Assembly: GCA_002483445.1 (NCBI GenBank)
Contig: DLHY01000141.1
Coordinates: 79,972-143,971, forward strand
Source: Blastocatellia bacterium UBA7656
Lineage (GTDB): Bacteria > Acidobacteriota > Blastocatellia > UBA7656
Direction: 5' to 3'
DNA length: 64,000 bases
Below, one piece after another: positions 1 to 8,003 of the stretch. The first letter of the stretch is position 1. Each line of letters opens with the position of its first letter. The notes beneath the pieces are model-generated. The model made no database searches. It saw nothing but the letters and a program-made list of their open reading frames with translations, and was not told where the DNA came from. Both the position numbers and the translations under genes were made by a program.

Positions 1-25
1 GACTCCAGACTCTGGACTCCGGACT
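1..25. repeat. Heptamer array (3.5 units)
   Basis: Three consecutive 7-mers (GACTCCA, GACTCTG, GACTCCG) and a half unit, directly before the T-run and Shine-Dalgarno of the first gene. The array may continue to the left of the window. It has the same period as several other arrays in this window but a private sequence. Confidence 0.7.
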
Positions 26-48
26 TTTTTTTGAGGAGGCCCGGCATT

Positions 49-1851
49 ATGCGAAAGATCATCGTTGCCGCTGTGATGAGCGCAATGATAGCGTTAGCCT
101 GCAACACCAGAACCACGCCCGCTACTTCAGGCCAGCCCAATCCGCCCTTCGAAGGCGAAAAGCCGCAGGATGCTTATGTCTCCAAAGGCGAGCCGGGCAA
201 CTACGGCGGCGAGATGGTTCTCGAACTGTTCGCTGACCCGACCTCCTTCAATGTCACTTTTGCCGTCGATGAGCATACTACTAACCTTTTGTGGTATCAC
301 GTTCATCGCTGCCTGATCGATTATAACAATGGCGCTGCGGCTTATGATCCCGGACTTTGCACTAAGTATGAAGTTTCGCCTGACGGAAAAGAATGGACTT
401 TTTATCTGCGAAAGGGCGTGCGATGGTCTGACGGCGAGCCGTTCAACGCCGATGATGTCATCTTCACTTATCAGGTAGCCACGGACGAAAAGATAGAAGA
501 CAGTTCCATACGCGACATCTTCCGAGAGGGTCGCGACGCTAACAACAAATCCATATATCCTCAGCTTGAAAAAGTAGACGATCACACGGTTCGCTTCCGC
601 CTGAGCAAACCCAACGCAGACTTCCTCGATGTGATATTCAATCTCTATATGGTCCCAAAACACAAATGGGAGAAGGCGTGGAAAGAAGGAAAGTTCAGCG
701 AGCAGATGAGCGTCAGTGCCAACCCCAGGGACGTTGTGGGGCTTGGCCCTTTTCGCCTGAAGGAGTACACCGCGGGCGAGCGCGTGGTGCTGGAAAGAAA
801 TCCTTACTTCTGGAAAGTCGATTCGCGAGGCAACCGGCTGCCATATCTCGATGGTTTGAAATTCATCATCGCCAAGGATTTCAACACCATTCAGGCAAAG
901 TTTCAGGCGGGCGAGATCGATGTGATGTCGCGCGTGCGCGCCACTGATTTTGCCAACATCAGGAAGCTGGAAAGCGATAAAATCAAGGTCGTAGACCTCG
1001 GAGCCACAGTCGATACCCGATGGCTGATACTCAACCAGAATCCCGGCACTGACACGCAGGGCAAACCGCTGGTCGAGCCGTGGAAGCTCAAACTGTTTCG
1101 CAATCAGAAATTCCGTCAGGCGGTCTCTTATGCAATCGACCGCGAAGGTCTGGCCAACACCGCTTTCGTAGGTCGCGCAGAGCCGCTTTACTCATTCGTC
1201 ACGCCCGCCGACAAGACGTGGTATTCCGACGACATTCAGAAATATCCGCACAACCTTGAGCTTGCGAAACAGTTGCTTGCCGAGGTCGGACTCAAAGACA
1301 CCAATGGCGACGGCTTTCTGGAAGACGCGGATGGTCACACGGTCGAGTTCGCCATCAACACGAACAGCAATAATGAAATGAGAGTGCAAAGCGCGGCTTT
1401 CATCGCTGAGAATCTCAAGGCCGCAGGCATCAAGGCATCTTCTGTCCCGCTGCCTTCCAATGTCATGATCCAGATCATAACGACGAAACTCACTTTCGAT
1501 GCGGTGTTGTTCGGCTGGGTGGGCGGCGTGCCTCCCGGCCCGTCGAATGTCAAAAACACTGTGCTGTCTTCAGCAGAACAGCACGTGTGTTATCCAAATC
1601 AGAAGACTCCTTCGACCGAGTGGGAGGCCCGATTGGATGAGCTTATGCACAAGATCGAAGAGACGGTCGATATGGCGGAGCGCAAGCGCATGTACGCAGA
1701 GGTTCAGCGCATCTGGTCGGAGCAATTGCCGGAAATAAATCTGGTGTGCGAAAAAGAGGGCGTCGCTTACAAGAACAAGTTCGGCAACATCCGGCCCTCG
1801 CCCCTGCGCCCGCGCCTGACCTGGAACGCCGAAGAGATTTACATAAAGTAG
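49..1851 (+). CDS. Peptide ABC transporter substrate-binding lipoprotein (family 5)
   Basis: Extracytoplasmic solute-binding protein of the oligopeptide/dipeptide family (SBP_bac_5), 600 aa, close to the usual size. ATG at 49 is chosen because GAGGAGG lies nine bases upstream; an in-frame TTG at 31 lies before that site. The N-terminus is a lipoprotein signal with lipobox ALAC (Cys18), so the mature protein should be anchored in the membrane. The family segment reading WTFYLRKGVRWSDGEPFNAD is visible near residue 120. Two cognate permeases follow, while the two ATPase genes usually present in a full Dpp/Opp operon are not in the window. Substrate is unknown; peptide is inferred from the family. 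Confidence 0.9.
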   Translation: MRKIIVAAVMSAMIALACNTRTTPATSGQPNPPFEGEKPQDAYVSKGEPGNYGGEMVLELFADPTSFNVTFAVDEHTTNLLWYHVHRCLIDYNNGAAAYDPGLCTKYEVSPDGKEWTFYLRKGVRWSDGEPFNADDVIFTYQVATDEKIEDSSIRDIFREGRDANNKSIYPQLEKVDDHTVRFRLSKPNADFLDVIFNLYMVPKHKWEKAWKEGKFSEQMSVSANPRDVVGLGPFRLKEYTAGERVVLERNPYFWKVDSRGNRLPYLDGLKFIIAKDFNTIQAKFQAGEIDVMSRVRATDFANIRKLESDKIKVVDLGATVDTRWLILNQNPGTDTQGKPLVEPWKLKLFRNQKFRQAVSYAIDREGLANTAFVGRAEPLYSFVTPADKTWYSDDIQKYPHNLELAKQLLAEVGLKDTNGDGFLEDADGHTVEFAINTNSNNEMRVQSAAFIAENLKAAGIKASSVPLPSNVMIQIITTKLTFDAVLFGWVGGVPPGPSNVKNTVLSSAEQHVCYPNQKTPSTEWEARLDELMHKIEETVDMAERKRMYAEVQRIWSEQLPEINLVCEKEGVAYKNKFGNIRPSPLRPRLTWNAEEIYIK

Positions 1852-1860
1852 CCAGGAACA

Positions 1861-1950
1861 GTTTTCAGTTTTCAGTTTTCAGCGCCCGAAAGTCGATATT
1901 TGCAATCCTGCCCTCATCAACTGAAAACTGAAAACTGAAAACTGAAAACT
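1861..1950. repeat. Facing inverted heptamer arrays
   Basis: GTTTTCA is repeated three times at 1861-1881, and its reverse complement CTGAAAA four times at 1921-1948. The two arms can pair over about 22 bases around a 38-base loop. The right arm ends two bases before the permease start codon, so that gene has no recognisable Shine-Dalgarno. The hairpin could modulate expression between the binding protein and the permeases; this is inference. Confidence 0.8.
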
Positions 1951-1951
1951 C

Positions 1952-2920
1952 ATGAAAACCTTCCTCCTGCGACGAATCCTTTTTGCCATACCTTTGATCG
2001 TCGTCGTCACCTTCATAACCAAGTCGATGCTCGTTCTTGCGCCCGGCTCTTATCTCGACAGCCTGTACGGAACTCCGGGCATATCTCAGGAATTCATCGA
2101 ACGGCAGAAAAGATTTCATCACCTCGACACGGAAAACGTATTCGAGCGGTACTGGTTCTGGTTCTGGCCCGCAATGCGCGGAGATTTCGGCTACTCATTT
2201 CGCTACCGCGCTTCGGTGTGGGGTTTGATAGGAGAGCGGGTCGTAAACACCCTTATGCTGACGGGGGCGGCTCTGATTTTTTCGTGGGGGCTTGCTATCC
2301 CGCTGGGCGTACTTGCCGCTGTTCGTCGCAATAGCTGGGCGGATCGGGTGTGCAGCTTCATTTCATTTTTCGGCCTCTCGATTCCGAGCGTCTTCTTCTC
2401 GCTCCTGATGATTATGCTTGCCGCAAAGTCGGGGATGTTTCCCGTCGGCAGTATGCGCTCCGCCTACTGGGATGAATTGAATGCATGGGGCAGGTTTCTC
2501 GATTTATTGTGGCATCTCGCGCTGCCGACTGTGGTGCTTGGAACCATCAGCCTCGCGCAGTACATGCGACAGATGCGAAGCGAAATGATAGAGACCCTCT
2601 CGCAGGATTTCATACGCACTGCGCGGGCGAAGGGATTGAGCCAGAGTCGCATCGTATGGCGGCACGCGGTTCCCAATGCGATCAACCCGCTCGTCACGCT
2701 GTTCGGATTTTCGCTGGCGTTTCTGCTGGCGGGCGCGCTCATTACGGAATATGTTTTCGCGTGGCCGGGACTCGGCACTCTCGTTTATGAATCTCTGGTC
2801 AACAAGGACGAGCCGATGGTGATGGCCGCAGTCACGATGCTCGTGTTGATGCTGGTGGCGGGAAATCTCATCGCCGACTTGCTGCTCGCCCTCATCGATC
2901 CGCGAATAAGGCTTGAGTGA
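1952..2920 (+). CDS. Peptide ABC transporter permease, DppB family
   Basis: Inner-membrane permease of 322 aa with an N-terminal membrane helix, a periplasmic segment and a BPD_transp_1 domain. The EAA-loop that contacts the ATPase is seen as RTARAKGLSQSRIVWRHAVP near residues 207-226. It pairs with the next gene to form the channel. There is no Shine-Dalgarno before ATG 1952 because the heptamer array reaches the start codon. The stop codon overlaps the next start by one base (TGATG), so the two permeases should be translationally coupled. Confidence 0.92.
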   Translation: MKTFLLRRILFAIPLIVVVTFITKSMLVLAPGSYLDSLYGTPGISQEFIERQKRFHHLDTENVFERYWFWFWPAMRGDFGYSFRYRASVWGLIGERVVNTLMLTGAALIFSWGLAIPLGVLAAVRRNSWADRVCSFISFFGLSIPSVFFSLLMIMLAAKSGMFPVGSMRSAYWDELNAWGRFLDLLWHLALPTVVLGTISLAQYMRQMRSEMIETLSQDFIRTARAKGLSQSRIVWRHAVPNAINPLVTLFGFSLAFLLAGALITEYVFAWPGLGTLVYESLVNKDEPMVMAAVTMLVLMLVAGNLIADLLLALIDPRIRLE

Positions 2921-4047
2921 TGGCCGAAACAGTCGCACAAATCCATCCGCTCGTTGAAAGCGCCCGGTCGAGAGGCGGGCTTTCGCCTTCGCAGATCATC
3001 TGGCGGAAACTCGGTCGCAATCGCGCGGCGATGTTCGGCCTCTACACGCTCATCGCGCTTTACGCGGCGGCCCTGCTCGCCCCTTTCCTCGCGCCTTACA
3101 GTTACACGGATGCTGATACGAAGCTGCCGTTTTACCCTCCCATGATCGCGCGCATTCACCTGTTCGATGAAGAGGGCCGCCTCTCTCGCCCGTTCGTTTA
3201 CGGCATCAAGCCTGAAGACAACGAGCTTAAAACCTACAGCGACGACAGGAGCGTGAAATATCCTATTCGTTTTTTCGTTCGCGGGGATGAATATCGAATA
3301 CTGTGGATCATCCCTTCGAAGATTCATCTGTTCGGAGTCGAGCGACCGGGGCGCATATTTCTTTTCGGCTCTGACCAACTGGGCCGCGATATTTTTTCGC
3401 GCATACTTTACGGCGCGCAGATTTCGCTCACCATTGGAATAGTCGGGATAATCATTTCGACCATAATTGGCGTGGTCGTGGGAGGAGTGGCGGGATACTT
3501 CGGGGGCGTGACGGATTTTCTCCTGATGCGGGGAGTCGAAGTGCTGCTCGCGCTGCCGAGCCTTTATTTCATACTCATCATGCGTCAGATGTTCGCCAGC
3601 GACGCTTCTTCGACGAGCGTGTATATGATCATAGTTCTGATACTGGCTTTCATAGGCTGGGCGACGGAAGCGCGAGTCATCCGCGGAATGGTCTTATCGA
3701 TCAAGGAGCGGGAATATGTCATAGCTGCGCGCGCTCTGGGGCTTGGCCACTGGCGGATAATCACGCGCCACATTCTGCCCAATACGCTTTCATTCGTGAT
3801 AGTGACGGCGACGCTATCCGTCCCGTTTTACATTCTCGGCGAAGTCGCGCTTTCGTTTCTGGGCGCGGGCATTCAGGAGCCTGAAGCGAGTTGGGGCAAT
3901 ATGCTGACGGCGGCTCAGAACTTATGGTACTTGCAGGCATTCCCGTGGATGGTCACGCCGGGTTTTTTCATCTTCATCGCAGTGATGGCCTGGAATTTTT
4001 TGGGAGACGGCCTGCGCGATGCCGCCGATCCGAGAACGATAAGTTGA
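2920..4047 (+). CDS. Peptide ABC transporter permease, DppC family
   Basis: Second permease, 375 aa, longer than typical DppC (about 300) because of an extra periplasmic segment of about 70 residues after the first helix (roughly residues 45-125). The EAA-loop reads YVIAARALGLGHWRIITRHI. ATG 2920 is preferred to GTG 2917 because it gives the compact TGATG junction with dppB. The last 14 codons (GLRDAADPRTIS and stop) recur at 4753-4795, after the toxin-antitoxin pair that follows. The gene may therefore have been cut and restored by an insertion or recombination. Confidence 0.9.
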   Translation: MAETVAQIHPLVESARSRGGLSPSQIIWRKLGRNRAAMFGLYTLIALYAAALLAPFLAPYSYTDADTKLPFYPPMIARIHLFDEEGRLSRPFVYGIKPEDNELKTYSDDRSVKYPIRFFVRGDEYRILWIIPSKIHLFGVERPGRIFLFGSDQLGRDIFSRILYGAQISLTIGIVGIIISTIIGVVVGGVAGYFGGVTDFLLMRGVEVLLALPSLYFILIMRQMFASDASSTSVYMIIVLILAFIGWATEARVIRGMVLSIKEREYVIAARALGLGHWRIITRHILPNTLSFVIVTATLSVPFYILGEVALSFLGAGIQEPEASWGNMLTAAQNLWYLQAFPWMVTPGFFIFIAVMAWNFLGDGLRDAADPRTIS

Positions 4048-4048
4048 G
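4006..4048 (+). repeat. Direct repeat, copy 1 (3' end of dppC)
   Basis: A 43-bp segment containing the dppC C-terminal codons and stop. It matches 4753-4795 at 39 of 43 bases. The two copies bracket the DUF433/DUF5615 gene pair. Confidence 0.85.
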
Positions 4049-4104
4049 TTGTCCGTTGTGCGCCAAAGGGCGATGTTGTAGTTTATATCTGAAAGGCGCG
4101 GATT

Positions 4105-4395
4105 ATGAGCATAAACATTGGCTCGCTGATCGTAAGCACACCTGACATTCGACACGGAAAGCCCTGCATTGCGGGCACGCGCATCACCGTTCATCGCATA
4201 GCCACGTGGTACAAACAGGGCTATACGCCTGAACAGATTGCCGACGAGTACGAGCATCTCAATCTGGCGCAGGTCTACGCAGCGATTACTTACTACCATG
4301 CCAATCAATCGGAGATCGAAGCCGAACTCGCCGCCGAGGATGCCGAGATCGAACGCATCGAACAGGAACATTATAAAGTGCCTAAGAGCGCCTGA
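4105..4395 (+). CDS. DUF433 protein, probable antitoxin
   Basis: Small protein of 96 aa with the DUF433 winged-helix signature: the segment HGKPCIAGTRITVHRIATWY followed by TPEQIADEYEHLN, then a helical acidic tail. In many genomes DUF433 genes precede DUF5615 or other PIN-like genes and are taken as antitoxins. Here the next gene is DUF5615 and starts inside the stop codon (TGATG), which supports such a pair. A paralogue with the same N-terminus lies at 5735-6025. Toxin-antitoxin function is inferred from family and context. Confidence 0.85.
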   Translation: MSINIGSLIVSTPDIRHGKPCIAGTRITVHRIATWYKQGYTPEQIADEYEHLNLAQVYAAITYYHANQSEIEAELAAEDAEIERIEQEHYKVPKSA

Positions 4396-4754
4396 TGCAA
4401 ATCCCGCTATATATGGATGAAGATGCGATGTCACATTCACTGACCCGTGAACTTCGAGCTCGCGGGGTCGAAGTGACGACTGCGATGAGCGAAGGAACGC
4501 TTGGGTATGACGATCCGGCGCAACTTGAGTTCGCAAAATCGCAGGGCCGCGTCATCTATACATACAACATCGCTGATTATTACGCTCTCCACATACAATA
4601 TTTGACCGATGGCAAAACTCACGCCGGGATGATTCTGGCGCATCAGGGACGTTTCACTCTGGGCGAGCAGATAAGACGGACGTTAAGGATCATTGCTGCT
4701 CTCTCAGCCGAAGAGATGCGAGACCGCGCAGAATTCCTGAGCGCATGGGGTTGA
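4395..4754 (+). CDS. DUF5615 PIN-like protein, probable toxin
   Basis: A 119-aa protein of the DUF5615 (PIN-like, Mut7-C related) family. The N-terminal strand MQIPLYMDEDA carries the conserved acidic pair. A second acidic position is in YTYNIADYYAL, near residue 61, where these proteins are expected to bind metal. Family members are predicted nucleases. It is coupled to the DUF433 gene by a one-base overlap. Its last codons merge into the second copy of the dppC 3' end: the stop TGA at 4752-4754 lies at the edge of that repeat. Nuclease activity is not shown by the sequence alone. Confidence 0.82.
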   Translation: MQIPLYMDEDAMSHSLTRELRARGVEVTTAMSEGTLGYDDPAQLEFAKSQGRVIYTYNIADYYALHIQYLTDGKTHAGMILAHQGRFTLGEQIRRTLRIIAALSAEEMRDRAEFLSAWG

Positions 4755-4795
4755 CGGACTGCGCGATGCCGCCGATCCGAGAACTATGAATTGAG
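4753..4795 (+). repeat. Direct repeat, copy 2 (relic dppC 3' end)
   Basis: Matches 4006-4048 at 39 of 43 bases and still encodes GLRDAADPRTMN and stop in frame. Two of the four differences are synonymous and two are conservative codon changes (ATA to ATG, AGT to AAT), which suggests a period of divergence under coding constraint. Confidence 0.85.
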
Positions 4796-4852
4796 CGATG
4801 ATGGAACAAATCACGACCGCAGGCATCTAATGCTCTCGGTGAGGCAAAGAGC

Positions 4853-5692
4853 ATGAAAAAAATCTGTCAGCAAAGCGTCATCCTTTTTCTTCTCGCCTTC
4901 GCATCCTGCGCCCGTATCGAACACGCATCGACTCAATCAAACGCGAATCGATCTTCCGACACTCGCACCGAGCCAGCCCCGCGCAATACTTCGCGCGTCA
5001 TTCATGTACTCGTCGCTTTGTGCGACAACCAGTATCAGGGCATCGTGCCAGTACCCGCGCGCATAGGCAATGGCGACGACGCGGCGAATAATCTTTATTG
5101 GGGCGCAGCCTTCGGCGTGAGGACCTTTTTCAAAAGAGCCTCGGAGTGGCAACTCGTACTCGACGAGCGAAACCCCGCGCCAGCCATTCTTGAACGCCTC
5201 GTCTTCAAGCGCAAAGACAAAGACGTTTATCTCGTCGCCGATGCTTATCGCGGAAGAGAGATCAAGCAATGCACCACAGATTTTCTGCGCTTTGCCGCAG
5301 GCATCGGCGCGCAAAAGGTCGCGGTCGAAACGGCTGCGATCTACGCCGGCGGCTCGGCTGACCTCATCGCTTACGTCGGACACGACGGGCTGATGGATTT
5401 TTCTCTCGATAAACTTCCGCAGAGAGCAGACGACCGCCGTCGCGATGCCGTAATACTTGCGTGCATAAGCAAGAGCTACTTCGCCGCGCCGCTTCGTCAG
5501 ACGGGCGCGCGTCCCCTTGTGTGGACTACCGGATTGATGGCTCCTGAAGCTTATGTATTGAAAGCGGCGATTGACGGGTGGATACTCAAAGAGGACGGAG
5601 AAAAGATACGTCGGCGGGCGGCTGAGGCTTATAACACATATCAGCGATGCGGATTGAAAGCGGCGATGAATCTCTTTTCAACAGGCTGGTAG
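4853..5692 (+). CDS. Predicted lipoprotein with clan CD peptidase-like motifs
   Basis: A 279-aa protein not assigned to a named family. A lipoprotein signal is clear (LLAFASC, Cys19), followed by a low-complexity linker rich in Ser, Thr and Arg. The globular part has a hydrophobic strand ending IAYVGHDGLMDF (around residue 176) and another ending AVILACISKSYF (around residue 202). A His-Gly after one strand and Ala-Cys after the next is the order of catalytic residues in clan CD cysteine peptidases (caspase, legumain, gingipain). The assignment rests on these motifs only. A GTGAGG Shine-Dalgarno lies upstream of ATG 4853. Confidence 0.6.
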   Translation: MKKICQQSVILFLLAFASCARIEHASTQSNANRSSDTRTEPAPRNTSRVIHVLVALCDNQYQGIVPVPARIGNGDDAANNLYWGAAFGVRTFFKRASEWQLVLDERNPAPAILERLVFKRKDKDVYLVADAYRGREIKQCTTDFLRFAAGIGAQKVAVETAAIYAGGSADLIAYVGHDGLMDFSLDKLPQRADDRRRDAVILACISKSYFAAPLRQTGARPLVWTTGLMAPEAYVLKAAIDGWILKEDGEKIRRRAAEAYNTYQRCGLKAAMNLFSTGW

Positions 5693-5734
5693 AATAAAAG
5701 GCGCGATGTTAGATTACCGCGGGAGGAAGAAGCA

Positions 5735-6025
5735 ATGCCTGTAGACATCGGCTCACTTATTGTCAGTACGTCAGGCATAGTAGGAGGAAGGCCGCACATC
5801 GCAGGCACCCGCATCTCTGTCCGCACTATCGCCATCTGGTACAAACACGGCAGCACGCCTGAAGAAATCGCCGACCAATACGATCATCTCAACCTGGCGC
5901 GGGTCTACACGGCGCTCGCTTATTACCAAGCCAATCAGGATGATATAGAAGCTGACATCGCCGATGAAGAAGCGTTGTATGAGAAGCTGGCAACTGAGAA
6001 TCAACAGACTCTGAAGACCGCCTGA
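5735..6025 (+). CDS. DUF433 protein, second copy
   Basis: A 96-aa paralogue of the protein at 4105-4395. It shares the N-terminal IGSLIVST, the IAGTRI segment and the YDHLNLARVY segment, roughly 60 percent identical by eye. A strong Shine-Dalgarno GGGAGGAAG precedes ATG 5735. Its stop codon overlaps the start of a toxin homologue (TGATG), exactly as in the first pair, but that partner is broken after nine codons. It may therefore be an orphan antitoxin. Confidence 0.85.
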   Translation: MPVDIGSLIVSTSGIVGGRPHIAGTRISVRTIAIWYKHGSTPEEIADQYDHLNLARVYTALAYYQANQDDIEADIADEEALYEKLATENQQTLKTA

Positions 6026-6087
6026 TGCAGATTCGTCTTTTCATTGATGAAGGTGTTAGGCATCCGCCATGTGGGGGATGTATATGA
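6025..6087 (+). pseudogene. Truncated DUF5615 toxin remnant
   Basis: The frame opens with MQIRLFIDE, matching the first nine residues of the intact toxin at 4395 (MQIPLYMDE). It then runs into unrelated sequence and stops at 6085-6087 after 20 codons. The rest of the toxin is absent. The stop overlaps the ATG at 6084 of the following membrane-protein frame. The break point, about 6051, marks a deletion or insertion junction. Confidence 0.75.
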
Positions 6088-6724
6088 AAGATGAGAGTGG
6101 AGGTGTTGAAGAGGGCTTTCTGCTATTTATGTTCATCGTCGTTGTCTTAATGGTTTCGGTTTACACCCTGGCCATCGTCGTGAAGTGGACGCTCATCTTC
6201 GGGGCGATTGGGGCGGCAGTTTACTTCTTGATCAAAAAACTGAAATCAGAGATCGACGCTGACCTTCGTAAAGTCCTTGCTCAGGTCGAGGGGCAAGAAC
6301 CAATTGAGGTAAGTCCGGCTTTAAGCACTACGAGTGTCGGGTGGCAGGAATCGGTTCTCACAGGTTCTGAGTGGTGTAATCTGGCAATGACATTCGTCCG
6401 GGACACTGAAGACGGAAGGCTCTACACCAAAGTTAGCTTAGAACAAGAGAGGGCCATCGTAAGAATGTTCCTCAACGATAGCGACGGACTTGTTTATCTC
6501 GATTACGTAAGCAGTCTTCACGGGGGGAGTCCCCCGGTCAAAAGGAAAACCTGGAGGCCGTGCGCTATGTTCGCGAGTGGATGCGACGGCGGATTCTCCC
6601 GGAACTCGATGCAGCGAAAAAGCGTCGCGAATTTGAGTCCGGGCGACTGGAGGCGGAGAGGGCCGCCAAGCTTGAAGAGGAGCGGCGGAAGCTTGAAAAG
6701 CTCAGGCAAAAGTACTTGCCATGA
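6084..6724 (+). pseudogene. Membrane/coiled-coil protein with a frameshift
   Basis: The frame from ATG 6084 gives a short N-terminus, two hydrophobic helices (about residues 10-50) and a soluble part up to about DYVSSLHGG. From there the frame becomes unnaturally basic and Ser-rich. The -1 frame instead reads a clean helical, Glu/Arg-rich coiled coil (LEAVRYVREWM to KLEEERRKLEKLRQKYLP) ending at TGA 6722-6724. The switch falls at a run of six G near 6524; seven G would restore one continuous protein. It is therefore a disrupted gene, a sequencing error or, less likely, programmed slippage. Function unknown. Confidence 0.65.
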
Positions 6725-6848
6725 CCAGGATGTTCTGCGTTGGTCAATTGGAGACGCTGGCGCTGCGTGTTAATGATGTAGATGCCTAACGAGGATACGG
6801 TCCGGCGCGTTTTGAAAGGCTCAAACCTTTCATGTAATATGAGATCAC

Positions 6849-7955
6849 TTGAAAGCCTACAAGTACAAATTGAAACCTTCCAAGCGCGTCGCGCAGCAGC
6901 TTGATTCGACTCTCAACCTTTGCCGCGAGCTTTACAACGCGGCATTGCAAGAACGACGCGACGCTTACCGAACAACAGGCAAGAGCGTCAGCTACTTCGA
7001 TCAAGCCCTTCAGCTTCCGGAAATCAAAGTCGAGCGCGCGGATGTGAGCGCGATTCACTCTCAGGTTTTGCAGGATGTCTTGAGACGCATAGACCGCACA
7101 TACTCGGCCTTCTTTCTCAGATGCCTCAAAGGACAAAATCCCGGCTTTCCCCGTTTCAAATCCAGAGATAGATACCATAGCTTCACCTATCCGCAGACGG
7201 GCTTCAAACTCGTTGGCAACAAACTCTCTCTCTCGAAAATCGGCTCTGTTCGTCTTCGCTTGAGCCGTCCGGTTGAAGGCCGCATCAAAACCTGCACTAT
7301 CAAGAAACAAGTTGACGGCTGGTTCTGTGTATTCGCGGTTGAGGAGAATCAATGCCCTTTCATTCCTCGAACCGGCGAAGCGGCTGGCCTTGATGTCGGC
7401 ATTGAGAGCTTCGCCACGCTTTCTACTGGCGAGGTCATAGAGAATCCCAGGTATCTCCGCAAGGCAGAGCGCGAGTTGAAGATTGCACAACGTAAGGTGT
7501 CGAAGAAGAAGCGTGGCGGACGGAATCGAAAGAAAGCTGTGCGTGTACTGGCAAAGAAACATCTGAAGGTCGCCAATCAGCGAAGAGATTTTTTTCATAA
7601 GACGGCGAATCAAATCATAAGAGGGTTCGATTGTGTAGCGGTTGAAGATTTGAACATAGCGGGATTGGTGAAGAATCCGTCTCTGGCGAAAGGCATCAGT
7701 GATGCAGCTTGGGGAACCTTTATACAGATACTCAGCAACAAGGCAGCGTGCGCCGGTCGCAGAGTGCTGAAGGTTCCGGCTGCATTCACTTCGCAGGATT
7801 GCTCCAGATGCGGCGAGAGGGTAAAGAAGTCGCTTGCCGTAAGAGAGCATCGTTGTATTGGTTGTGATCTTGTGATCCACCGCGACCATAATGCCGCAAT
7901 CAACATACTCGGTCGGGCAGACCGATTGGTTAGAGTCAACACTGTGACTCGTTGA
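6849..7955 (+). CDS. tnpB: TnpB RNA-guided endonuclease
   Basis: A 368-aa TnpB, full length for the family. The N-terminus KAYKYKLKPS is typical, so the TTG at 6849 is accepted as start. The RuvC triad appears intact: Asp182 in GLDVGIE, Glu266 in VAVEDLN and Asp346 in HRDHNAA. The zinc finger has Cys318/Cys321 and Cys336/Cys339. A basic segment (KVSKKKRGGRNRKK) lies between RuvC I and II. TnpB proteins cut DNA guided by an omega RNA transcribed from the gene's 3' end and the element's right end. The sequence gives no sign of inactivation. Confidence 0.9.
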   Translation: MKAYKYKLKPSKRVAQQLDSTLNLCRELYNAALQERRDAYRTTGKSVSYFDQALQLPEIKVERADVSAIHSQVLQDVLRRIDRTYSAFFLRCLKGQNPGFPRFKSRDRYHSFTYPQTGFKLVGNKLSLSKIGSVRLRLSRPVEGRIKTCTIKKQVDGWFCVFAVEENQCPFIPRTGEAAGLDVGIESFATLSTGEVIENPRYLRKAERELKIAQRKVSKKKRGGRNRKKAVRVLAKKHLKVANQRRDFFHKTANQIIRGFDCVAVEDLNIAGLVKNPSLAKGISDAAWGTFIQILSNKAACAGRRVLKVPAAFTSQDCSRCGERVKKSLAVREHRCIGCDLVIHRDHNAAINILGRADRLVRVNTVTR

Positions 7956-7992
7956 TCCAAGAATCCGCTTCCTTTTGGTAGCAGAGTGTCAA
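7933..7992 (+). ncRNA. Predicted 3' part of the TnpB omega RNA / right end
   Basis: Two short hairpins overlap and follow the tnpB stop codon, ending at GTGTCAA. By analogy with characterised TnpB systems the omega RNA ends at the right end. The following 16-20 bases (the 5' end of ptsH) would serve as guide. Extent and transcription are inferred. Confidence 0.35.
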
Positions 7993-8003
7993 AATTGGCC
8001 CGT

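Larger units (their letters stand above)
6780..7992 (+). mobile_element. Solo tnpB (IS1341-type) element
   Basis: An IS200/IS605-superfamily unit with tnpB but no tnpA. Boundaries are approximate. A subterminal hairpin GAAAGG-CTCAAA-CCTTTC lies at 6814-6831, before the gene. After it come a hairpin GAGTCA-ACACTG-TGACTC (7933-7950) and a GCTTCC-TTTT-GGTAGC hairpin, then GTGTCAA, resembling right ends of cyanobacterial tnpB elements. The right end is placed near 7992, only about 11 bases before the ptsH start codon. Without tnpA it would need a transposase in trans. Confidence 0.6.
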
